This document shows, in pieces, positions 1 through 6,541 of a stretch of DNA of 7,241 bases. This DNA comes from JALOOE01 sp964423545. GTDB lineage: Bacteria > Chloroflexota > Anaerolineae > CG2-30-64-16. The DNA lies in the NCBI GenBank assembly GCA_964423545.1, contig CAYRFV010000281.1, positions 1 through 7,241 of the forward strand, in the 5' to 3' direction. The notes under the pieces are model-generated. The model saw only the letters and a program-made list of their open reading frames with translations. It did not search any database and was not told the origin of the DNA. Each line of letters opens with the position of its first letter. Position 1 is the stretch's first letter. The translations under genes were made by a program, and so were the position numbers.

Positions 1-87
1 CAAGAAGGGACAACTTCTGCCCGAACTGCAAGTCCGGTCGTGTGTGCCTTGGTGTGTCACGCCGACCAAGCCATCGGGACGCGCTTA
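1..87. other. Gene-poor left edge downstream of the permease gene
   Basis: No convincing gene lies here. Two small inverted repeats are visible: positions 21-37, with 7-bp arms (one G-U pair when read as RNA of the minus strand) around a 3-base loop, and positions 48-70, with perfect 6-bp arms (CTTGGT / ACCAAG) around 11 bases. Either could form a hairpin at the end of the minus-strand transcript. Neither is followed by a T-run in the minus-strand direction, so neither is a canonical intrinsic terminator. A plus-strand frame from position 3 to a stop at 129-131 contains a CPNCK motif that faintly resembles a zinc ribbon, but it is too short to call. Confidence 0.5.
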
Positions 88-897
88 TTAGTGATGGCGG
101 AATATGCGCACGGCCGAGGCGATCAAGATGACACCCAGGACGAGCTTCAGCGCCGTCACGGGAACTACACCGACCAGCAGTCCGCCCAGCAGCGCACCGA
201 TCACCGAACCGAGTCCCATCGGCAACGCTATGCCAAGCAGATCATTGCGGTCTCGCAGCCTCTCTTGCCGGGCATAGCGGACGATCCCCACTACTACGGT
301 GGGCAGGCTGATGAACAAGCTGGCCGTGCCAGCGACCTTGATCCCGGCACCGTAGGCAAAGATCAACGTCGGTATGATCCACTCTCCGCCGGCAACGCCC
401 AGCAAACTGCTGAAGAGGCCGATGACGAGACCGAACATGATGCCGGCGGATAGCTGCGAGGCAAGGTCCGGCGGCACGAAACCCGCTCGACCCTCGGGCA
501 GGAACGCTTCCACGATCAAGGCGCAACCGATGGTTACGAGCAACACGAGGATGAGCCGCTCGAGCTGGTTGGTCGAAAGCCGGCGCAGCAGCGTGGTACC
601 CAGGAACGCCGCCGTTACGGCGCCGAGCATCATGGCGATCATGGGCGGCAGGCTTGGACTGATGGGGGTCAGCGTCAGCGTTCGGCCGCGTGCGAGCAAA
701 GACACTGTCAACGTCACCAGGCTGACCAAAAGATTCAACGGGACGGCGCGGCGCACCGGAGTGCGCAATGGCCCGACCAGGGCGGGCAGCCTGAACTCGG
801 CGCCGCCCAGGCCGATGAGGCCGCCCATAAGGGCGATGGGAACGGAGAATACGAATGCCAGGCCGGCGCGACGACCTTGATAGGTTGTACCGGTCAT
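88..897 (-). CDS. TauE/SafE-family anion permease (DUF81, sulfite-exporter-like)
   Basis: This is a 269-residue integral membrane protein of the TauE/SafE family, whose known members move sulfite, sulfoacetate, thiosulfate or related small anions across the cytoplasmic membrane. The protein is almost entirely hydrophobic. It shows the family's internal duplication: a first motif GLIGLGGAEFRLP at about residues 26-38 and a second LLGVAGGEWIIP at about residues 165-176, each a glycine-rich turn followed by a proline at the start of a helix. Length matches the family (about 250-280). The ATG at 897 is chosen because GGAG lies nine bases upstream; an upstream TTG at 912 overlaps that ribosome site and is less likely. 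It begins 33 bp after modC and is probably the last gene of the mod operon. The substrate is not readable from the sequence. Location beside modABC suggests an oxyanion, but that is inference. Confidence 0.85.
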   Translation of the reverse strand: MTGTTYQGRRAGLAFVFSVPIALMGGLIGLGGAEFRLPALVGPLRTPVRRAVPLNLLVSLVTLTVSLLARGRTLTLTPISPSLPPMIAMMLGAVTAAFLGTTLLRRLSTNQLERLILVLLVTIGCALIVEAFLPEGRAGFVPPDLASQLSAGIMFGLVIGLFSSLLGVAGGEWIIPTLIFAYGAGIKVAGTASLFISLPTVVVGIVRYARQERLRDRNDLLGIALPMGLGSVIGALLGGLLVGVVPVTALKLVLGVILIASAVRIFRHH

Positions 898-930
898 GTT
901 CACTGTCTCCAATCGTGGTGCTACGTTTGC

Positions 931-2043
931 CTAGCCGAGCAGCACCAAGGCGTCTTTGCGCAGAGCGAGCTGAATCTGTTGTCCAGTCTCCAGGTTGAGC
1001 GGAGCGTATGTGTACGTGGGATGGCGCACCTCGATCTCATGGTTGTTGGGCAGTGAGATGAGCAGATGGCGCGCACTGGGATAGAGGCTGCTCGCAGTGA
1101 TTCGGCCCGTCACCTGGTTGTGCCTCACCGCTTCCATGAGAGGGCGATCAGGATAGAGAATCTTGACATCTTCCGGCCGGATGTAGGCCGTCACAATGCT
1201 GCCTGCTTCCACCGCCCGAGGCGGCGCGGCGAGCCGGAGACCATCCCAGTCCAGCGCCACCCCTCCTGAGTCGGCGCCGACGACCCGGGCGCGGAACAGA
1301 TTGGTGATGCCCATGATGCCCGCCACCTGGGCATTGGCCGGATAGCGGAAAACATCCTCGATGGGGCCGACCTGCACCAGTTCGCCATCGCGCATCACGG
1401 CCAGGCGCTGCCCGACGGCAAAGGCGTCTTCCAGACGATGTGTTACGTAAATGACGACCAACCCCAGCTCTTTCTGGAGCGTCGGCAGGTCACGTTGCAG
1501 GCGCTGCCGTGCGGCCATGTCCAAAGCCGAGAATGGCTCATCCAGCAGCAAGACGCGGGGCGCTGCGGCCAGGGCACGCGCAATGGCAACCCGTTGCTGC
1601 TGACCGCCGGATAGCTCATACGGGAAATGATCGGCCAGGTGCGCGAGGCTCAAGCGTTCGAGGAGTTGGCGCGCGCGCGCCTGTCGTTCCGGCCCGCGCA
1701 GCGGGTAGGCCACGTTGTCCAGCGCGGTCAAATGCGGGAACAGCGCGTATTGCTGGAAGACGTAGCCTACGCGGCGCGCCCGGGGGGGGACGTTGATCGC
1801 CCGCGCCGCGCCCTCCCGGCTGAAAAGCACCCGGCCATCGAGAACCAAGTGACCCTGTTCGGGTGTGACCAGTCCGGCGATCGCATTCAGCGTGGTGGTC
1901 TTGCCCGATCCCGAAGGGCCGAAAAGCACCAAGACCTCCGCGCCGACCTCCAGGCTGACGTGCAGGCGGAAATCGGGCCGGCGCACGGCAAAGTCGGCGC
2001 TCAGGCACGGCGTCATCGGGGCAGGAGCCGAACCTTGCAGCAT
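931..2043 (-). CDS. modC: Molybdate ABC transporter ATP-binding protein ModC
   Basis: This 370-residue protein is the ATPase subunit that powers import of molybdate (or tungstate) through ModB at the inner face of the membrane. Visible motifs: Walker A GPSGSGKT (42-49), Q-loop in FQQYALFP (Gln97), ABC signature LSGGQQQ (144-150), Walker B VLLLDEP (164-170, with Asp168 and Glu169), D-loop SALD and the H-loop His202 in YVTH. After the nucleotide-binding domain, roughly residues 285-370 form a C-terminal regulatory region with a TOBE-like pattern, as expected for ModC and related oxyanion importers. Length fits ModC (about 350-370). The start at 2043 lies four bases after the modB stop, with a GGGG-type ribosome site inside the modB end; Met10 is a possible alternative. 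Assignment as ModC rather than a sulfate or thiamine ATPase rests mainly on the adjacent modA and modB. Confidence 0.93.
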   Translation of the reverse strand: MLQGSAPAPMTPCLSADFAVRRPDFRLHVSLEVGAEVLVLFGPSGSGKTTTLNAIAGLVTPEQGHLVLDGRVLFSREGAARAINVPPRARRVGYVFQQYALFPHLTALDNVAYPLRGPERQARARQLLERLSLAHLADHFPYELSGGQQQRVAIARALAAAPRVLLLDEPFSALDMAARQRLQRDLPTLQKELGLVVIYVTHRLEDAFAVGQRLAVMRDGELVQVGPIEDVFRYPANAQVAGIMGITNLFRARVVGADSGGVALDWDGLRLAAPPRAVEAGSIVTAYIRPEDVKILYPDRPLMEAVRHNQVTGRITASSLYPSARHLLISLPNNHEIEVRHPTYTYAPLNLETGQQIQLALRKDALVLLG

Positions 2044-2047
2044 CCTG

Positions 2048-2725
2048 TCACCCCACCTCGGCCGCGGGCGGCATCGTGTGCACCCGTTTGGGGCGCTCGA
2101 TCCGCCGCACGGCCCACAGGCTCAGGAACGCCAGCGCCGTCATTAGCAAGACCATACCGTTGGCCTGCCCGTAGTTGCGGTTTTGCACGGCATCGTAGAT
2201 CGCCAGCGGCAGCGTCTGCGTGCGGCCAGGGATGTTGCCGGCCACCATCAGGGTGGCGCCGAACTCGCCCATGGCGCGTGTTGCGGCCAGCACCAACCCT
2301 GCCAGGATGCCGCGGCGCGCCAGGGGCAGCGTCACGCGCCGCAGCACCTCGATTTCCGAGGAGCCCAATGTGCGCGCCACACGCTCCAACTCGGGATCGA
2401 CGCTAGCGATGGCGGCCCGGGCCGATAGCACCAGAAGTGGCAGGCCGACGATGGCGGACGCAAAGGCAGCAGCGGGCCAGGTGAAGAGGATGCGCCAGCC
2501 GAACCATTCCGTGATCGGGCTGCCACGGCCAAGAGCCAACAACAGGTAGTAACCGACTACAGTAGGCGGCAGCACCAACGGCAGCATGATCAAGGTCTCC
2601 AGAAGAGTGGCGCCCCGAAACTGGCGTCGCGCCAACAGCAAAGCTAATGGCAGCCCGACCGCCACCATCAGCACGGTGGCAACCGCTGTCACCTGCAGTG
2701 ACAGCCAGAGCGGATGCCAGGTCAT
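2048..2725 (-). CDS. modB: Molybdate ABC transporter permease ModB
   Basis: This 225-residue membrane protein is the channel subunit of the molybdate importer, normally a homodimer with two ModC subunits. It has about five hydrophobic segments (near residues 8-31, 44-65, 84-104, 138-152 and 190-206). The cytoplasmic coupling loop (EAA motif) sits at about 113-137, in ELERVARTLGSSEIEVLRRV followed by TLPLA. The stretch ATRAMGEFGATLMVAGNIPG (148-167) is highly typical of ModB and CysT/CysW-type permeases. Length is standard for ModB (about 220-230). Its ATG overlaps the modA stop codon in an ATGA arrangement, and a GAGGAG ribosome site ends eight bases upstream inside modA, so translation of the two is probably coupled. 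No truncation or odd residues were noticed. Confidence 0.94.
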   Translation of the reverse strand: MTWHPLWLSLQVTAVATVLMVAVGLPLALLLARRQFRGATLLETLIMLPLVLPPTVVGYYLLLALGRGSPITEWFGWRILFTWPAAAFASAIVGLPLLVLSARAAIASVDPELERVARTLGSSEIEVLRRVTLPLARRGILAGLVLAATRAMGEFGATLMVAGNIPGRTQTLPLAIYDAVQNRNYGQANGMVLLMTALAFLSLWAVRRIERPKRVHTMPPAAEVG

Positions 2726-3564
2726 TGGATCGGCTCCTCGCCCGGCAAGATGAAGCCGTACTTGCGCATGATGGGCCGCCCCTGCGGACCGTTGACAAAG
2801 GCGGCAAAGGCGCGCGCAGCCGCCTCGTGCGGTGTGCCTTTGACCACGGCCAGCGCCTGGTCAATCGGCGGGTGCAGCTCCTGTGGAATCAAGGTCCAAC
2901 GGCCGGTCTTGCCCTCTGCCGCTGCGGCAGGCACGCTGAGCGACAGCGCCACGATGGCCACATCCACGTTGCCTGTCTCGGCGTATTGCAGCGTCTGCCG
3001 CACGTTCTCGCCAAACACCAGCTTGGGCTGCACCGCCTCCCAGACGCCCGCCGCCTGCATCGCCTGCCGAGCAGCCACGCCGTAAGGCGCGTGATCGGGG
3101 TTGGCGATGGCGATGCGCACGATTTCGGGCCGCGTCAGCTCCTTCACCGTCGTGATCTGCAGCGGGCTGTCAGCGCGCGTCCAGAGCGTGATGCGACCGC
3201 GGGCGTACAACTGCTTTGTGTCGGGCAGGATCAACCCTTGCTTGGCCAGGTCATCGACGAAGCTGACGTTGGCGGCCGCAAACAGGTCCACCGGCGCGCC
3301 CTGCTCGATCTGCTGCGCAAGCTGACCGGTAGAGCCGAAGTTGAAGACGACCTTGTTGCCTGTCTCAGCTTTGAACTGCTTGCCGATCTCACCGAAGGCG
3401 TAGGTGAGGTCGGCTGCGGCCGAGACGGTCAGGGTAGTCGACGCCGGCTCGCTCGTCCGGCTGGCCTGGGCTTGGGTCATAACCGGCGTCATTGGGGCGG
3501 CGCACGCGGCCAACAACACCAATGTCACGAGAATCGGCATGAGCAAATACCGGGATCGCTTCAT
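2722..3564 (-). CDS. modA: Molybdate-binding lipoprotein ModA
   Basis: This 280-residue extracytoplasmic binding protein captures molybdate or tungstate and delivers it to ModBC. The N-terminus is a lipoprotein signal: basic MKRSR, a hydrophobic core and the lipobox LLAAC with Cys21 as the lipidation site, then a Thr/Ser/Ala/Pro-rich linker to about residue 44. The type 2 periplasmic-binding fold begins with the SAAADL motif (48-53), then FGSTGQLAQQIEQGAPVDLF (76-95), TGNVDVAIVALSL (197-209) and a C-terminal KYGFILP (268-274). Ser48 and Ser78 match the two serine ligands of ModA. The position of the tyrosine ligand of E. coli ModA (GIVY context) appears to be Ala206, so the pocket may be the variant type seen in other ModA branches. 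The ATG has an AAGGAAAAC ribosome site. It opens the tight modABC-permease block, 90 bp after the ATPase gene. Confidence 0.93.
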   Translation of the reverse strand: MKRSRYLLMPILVTLVLLAACAAPMTPVMTQAQASRTSEPASTTLTVSAAADLTYAFGEIGKQFKAETGNKVVFNFGSTGQLAQQIEQGAPVDLFAAANVSFVDDLAKQGLILPDTKQLYARGRITLWTRADSPLQITTVKELTRPEIVRIAIANPDHAPYGVAARQAMQAAGVWEAVQPKLVFGENVRQTLQYAETGNVDVAIVALSLSVPAAAAEGKTGRWTLIPQELHPPIDQALAVVKGTPHEAAARAFAAFVNGPQGRPIMRKYGFILPGEEPIQ

Positions 3565-3613
3565 AGTTTTCCTTCCAGCCAGAGATTACTTGCCGGAAAA
3601 AGTCCCCTTGTAT

Positions 3614-3642
3614 GTGCCAGGCGCCTCCAAGGCGCCTGGCAC
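3614..3642. repeat. Perfect 12-bp inverted repeat between the ATPase gene and modA
   Basis: The arms GTGCCAGGCGCC (3614-3625) and GGCGCCTGGCAC (3631-3642) are exact complements around the 5-base loop TCCAA. This would be a very stable hairpin in RNA of either strand. It lies 12 bp after the ATPase stop and about 50 bp before the modA start. On the minus strand a run of five Ts follows the stem only after 11 other bases, so it is not a textbook intrinsic terminator. It could act as a transcription attenuator, an RNA-stabilising 3' end for the ATPase message, or be a dispersed REP-type palindrome. The sequence itself is certain; its role is open. Confidence 0.85.
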
Positions 3643-3654
3643 GCGACACTCAGT

Positions 3655-6375
3655 TCAACGCCAACGCGTCCGCGCCTTGTAGACCTCCATCACGGCCATG
3701 ATTAGCACGCCCGGCACGGCGAACAGCAGCCACATCTGCCAGGGCAGGGGTTGTGTGCGCAGGAGCGACTGCATAAACGGCAGCTCAGTGGCCAGGAAGT
3801 AGATGACGAAGGCCAGCACCATGCTGCCGATCAGAATCGGGTTGTTGCGCGCCGGAATCCGAAACACCGAAGTGCTCTCGGAGCGGCAGTTGAGCACGTG
3901 ATAGAACTGCATTAGCACCAGCAGGGTCAGCAGGCAGGTGCGGGCCAGATCCTCATCCCAGCCCGCGGCCAGCATCAGCGCCCAGGCGGCGAAACAGATC
4001 AGCGACATGGTCAGCCCGCTCAACAGCACCTGCTCGATCATCTTGCGGTTGAAGATGCCTTCCGCTGGCGGGCGAGGCGGGACATTCATCACACCCTTCT
4101 CACCGGCCTCAAACGCCAGCGCGACATCCTGGATGCCGTTGGTGATCAGGTTGAGCCACAGGATCTGCACCGCCAGCAGCGGCGGCGGCAGGCCCGCGAG
4201 AATCGACAGGGCAATCAGGACCAGTTCGGCCAGGCCGGTAGAGATGAGGAACAGCGTCACTTTGCGGACGTTGGCGTACGCGTGGCGGCCCTCTTCGATG
4301 CCGGCCACGATGGAAGCGAAGTTGTCGTCGGTCACAATCAGGGAAGCCGTGTCTTTGGCCACGTCGGTGCCCGATCCCATCGCCACCCCAATGTTCGCTT
4401 TGCGCAGCGCCGGCGCGTCGTTGACGCCGTCGCCGGTCACCGCCACGAAGTTGCCCAGGCCCATCATGGCATCCACGATATGCAGCTTCTGGTCCGGCGA
4501 GACCCGCGCGAAGACGCTGGAGCGTCTGACGCATTCGTAGAACTCGGGCACATGGACGTCGCCGATCTCCGCCAGGGCTTGGCCGGTGACCACCTGATCC
4601 TTCGATTCAGCGATCCCCAGTTCTTGCGCGATGGCAAACGCGGTCGCGGGATGGTCGCCGGTGATCATCACCACGATGATCCCGGCCTGGCGGGCGGTAT
4701 CCACCGCTTGCAGCACCTCCGGCCGCACTGGGTCAATGAACCCGAACAACCCCTGCAGGGTCATTCCCCTGAGCTGCCCCTCGTCCAGTGTCTCGAGCTC
4801 GCCAGCCGCAAACGACTTTGCCGCCAGCGCCAGGACGCGATACCCCTCTTCGGCCAACGCCAAGGCCTGGCCCTGGATCGCGTCCTCGGCCAGCGGTTGA
4901 TCGTCCCCGGCTGTCGCCATCGCAGCACAGAAGTCGAGTACAGTTTCGACTGCGCCTTTGACGATCAACACGGTGCCATCACCGGCCCGGTTGAGGACGG
5001 CTGCGTAACGCTTTTCCGACTCAAACGGGATCTCGGCCAGCGTCTGCTGTTGGGCGCGCACCGCCTCAGGATCCAGACCCAGCTTGAGACCCAGCGCCAG
5101 CAGCGCCACATCCATGGCGTCGCCGCTGTGCGACCAGCCATCCTCGCCCTGTTCCAGCGAGGCCTCGTTGCACAGGATCGCGTTGCGGCCCACCTTCTCC
5201 AGCCGCGACCGCGCGCCATCGGGAAGCTCCCCGCCGCCGACCGCAAAGATTTCCCCCGCGTCGTTGTAACCCTGGCCGCTGATTAGCACACGCTCGCCAT
5301 CGGGGAAGACCACCAGCCGCGCCGTTTGCTGGTTCACGGTCAATGTGCCGGTCTTGTCGCTGGCGATGACCGTGCAACTCCCCAGGCTTTCGACCGCAGC
5401 CAGCTTCCGCACGATGACATTCCGGGCTGCCATCCGTCGCGTCGCGAGCGAAAGGGCGACGGTCATCGCCACCGGCAGCCCTTCCGGAATGGCCGATACC
5501 GCCATCGCGATCATCAGCAGGAGCACCTCACTGAAGCCCATGCCGCGCAGCAGGGAGATCCCGCCCAGGATGACGGCAAAGCCGAGGACCACCACGCTGA
5601 TCTGGCGCGCAAACTGCTCCATGCGCAGCACCAACGGCGGCTTAGCACCGGCTTCCGCCGCCACGGTGTGCGCGATCTTGCCCACCTCCGTGTACTTGCC
5701 AGTGGCGATCACCAGCCCGACCCCGCGGCCGGAAGCCACGGTGGAGCCGGCATAGGCCATGTTGTGGCGGTCTCCCACCGGCGCATCCCGATCCTGCAGA
5801 TCCAGATGCTTCGTGGCGGCGACAGACTCACCGGTCAGAAACGACTCATCGATCGCCAGGTTGGTGGCTTGCACCAGGCGCAGGTCGGCCGGCACCTTAT
5901 CGCCCGATTCAATCAGAACTACGTCGCCGGGCGTTACCTCTTCGGCGTCCACGTAGGATTGTTGTCCTTCGCGCCGCACCCGAGCCCGCACTTTGAGCAT
6001 CTTCTGGAGCGCGTGCGCGCTCTGCTCAGCGCGGTATTCCTGGGCTGTGCCGATCGTGGCGTTCAGGACGATCACAGCCAGAATGAAGACTGCATCCTTA
6101 ACATCGCCGGTCAACAATGCGATGAGACCAGCCGCGAGGAGGATATAGATCAGCGGGCTCTTGAACTGGTGAAGGATGACATCGAACAACGTCGGGGGCT
6201 TGCGCTCCGGCAGCGCGTTGCGCCCGAACTCCTGCAGCCGCTCTTGCACCTGCGCCTGGCTGAGGCCGCGCAGGTTGGTTTGCAGCTTCACCCGCACCTT
6301 TTCCTCCGGCGTGGCGTGCCAAGGGATGGGCTGGTTGGGCATTTCGACCAGTTGGACTCTGTCGCTAACTTGCAT
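3655..6375 (-). CDS. P2-type cation-transporting P-type ATPase (HAD family), ion uncertain
   Basis: This 906-residue ion pump is of the SERCA-like P2 class. It has an N-terminal cation-ATPase domain (about 16-90), the actuator-domain motif TGES (181-184), M4 motif PEGLP (297-301), the phosphorylation motif DKTGTLT with Asp340, nucleotide-binding FESEKRYAAV (451-460) and KGA (473-475), TGD (572-574) and the hinge GDGVNDAPAL (648-657). Six membrane segments follow from about 703 to 897, giving the usual ten. Length is standard for P2 pumps. Aligned by eye to SERCA, Glu309 is kept (Glu298), as are Glu771 (Glu717), Asn796 (Asn742) and Thr799 (Thr745). Asn768 becomes Gly714, Asp800 becomes Asn746 and Glu908 becomes Gln823, so calcium transport should not be assumed. 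The ATG at 6375 has GGAGG four bases upstream. It lies 110 bp after padR on the same strand, and PadR is a plausible regulator. Confidence 0.95.
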   Translation of the reverse strand: MQVSDRVQLVEMPNQPIPWHATPEEKVRVKLQTNLRGLSQAQVQERLQEFGRNALPERKPPTLFDVILHQFKSPLIYILLAAGLIALLTGDVKDAVFILAVIVLNATIGTAQEYRAEQSAHALQKMLKVRARVRREGQQSYVDAEEVTPGDVVLIESGDKVPADLRLVQATNLAIDESFLTGESVAATKHLDLQDRDAPVGDRHNMAYAGSTVASGRGVGLVIATGKYTEVGKIAHTVAAEAGAKPPLVLRMEQFARQISVVVLGFAVILGGISLLRGMGFSEVLLLMIAMAVSAIPEGLPVAMTVALSLATRRMAARNVIVRKLAAVESLGSCTVIASDKTGTLTVNQQTARLVVFPDGERVLISGQGYNDAGEIFAVGGGELPDGARSRLEKVGRNAILCNEASLEQGEDGWSHSGDAMDVALLALGLKLGLDPEAVRAQQQTLAEIPFESEKRYAAVLNRAGDGTVLIVKGAVETVLDFCAAMATAGDDQPLAEDAIQGQALALAEEGYRVLALAAKSFAAGELETLDEGQLRGMTLQGLFGFIDPVRPEVLQAVDTARQAGIIVVMITGDHPATAFAIAQELGIAESKDQVVTGQALAEIGDVHVPEFYECVRRSSVFARVSPDQKLHIVDAMMGLGNFVAVTGDGVNDAPALRKANIGVAMGSGTDVAKDTASLIVTDDNFASIVAGIEEGRHAYANVRKVTLFLISTGLAELVLIALSILAGLPPPLLAVQILWLNLITNGIQDVALAFEAGEKGVMNVPPRPPAEGIFNRKMIEQVLLSGLTMSLICFAAWALMLAAGWDEDLARTCLLTLLVLMQFYHVLNCRSESTSVFRIPARNNPILIGSMVLAFVIYFLATELPFMQSLLRTQPLPWQMWLLFAVPGVLIMAVMEVYKARTRWR

Positions 6376-6400
6376 GAATCCTCCCTTGAGAATGTTCTAC

Positions 6401-6541
6401 TTACCCGGATGGTGCAGCGGTCCGCGCCAGTTCAACCCGGTAGCCGCGCTGTTCGAGCCGGCGGACAGCGCGGCGTGTAATGGACTTATACTTCGTTGGC
6501 TGACGCTTGCCTCCGGGAGAGGGCCAGAGCACGCAAATCAT
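6401..6541 (-). pseudogene. Possible transposase C-terminal remnant (46-codon frame)
   Basis: A short minus-strand frame runs from an ATG at 6541 to a TAA at 6401-6403. Its first half overlaps the end of padR in another frame; the part outside padR fills most of the spacer before the ATPase gene. It encodes the pattern KYKSITRRAVRRLEQRGYRV, followed by a short tail. From memory this resembles the C-terminal ends of some insertion-sequence transposases (a Ser/Thr-Arg-Arg-Ala-Val-x-Arg-Leu-Glu-x-x-Gly-Tyr pattern), but no family can be assigned and no terminal inverted repeats or target duplication are seen. No clear ribosome site was identified. It could equally be a chance frame created by the GC-rich hairpin it contains. 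Confidence 0.3.
6443..6474. repeat. Perfect 10-bp hairpin between padR and the ATPase gene
   Basis: The arms GCCGCGCTGT (6443-6452) and ACAGCGCGGC (6465-6474) are exact complements with a 12-base loop. The hairpin sits 11 bp after the padR stop and about 67 bp before the ATPase start. No T-run follows on the minus strand, so it is not a clear terminator. It could reduce read-through from padR into the ATPase gene or simply reflect the Arg-rich short frame covering it. Confidence 0.75.

Noticed and set aside
21..70. Intrinsic terminator after the permease gene
   Set aside because: Two weak hairpins exist but neither has a following T-run on the minus strand, so no terminator is called.
1627..2406. 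259-codon plus-strand open frame opposite modC and modB
   Set aside because: It lies opposite strongly recognised ABC transporter motifs and is Arg/Pro/Ala-rich shadow sequence.
3565..3654. Molybdenum-cofactor riboswitch or ModE box before modA
   Set aside because: The 90-bp spacer is mostly taken up by one simple hairpin. No multi-stem riboswitch layout and no TATAT-type ModE palindrome could be seen.
2647..3705. 352-codon plus-strand open frame opposite modA and the end of modB
   Set aside because: It is antisense to well-supported modA, and its low-complexity Arg/His/Leu content has no domain pattern.
5326..6480. Long 384-codon plus-strand open frame opposite the ATPase gene
   Set aside because: It is antisense to a clear P-type ATPase with all catalytic motifs. 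Its composition (rich in His, Arg and Gln) is typical of a GC-rich shadow frame, and it shows no recognisable motif.
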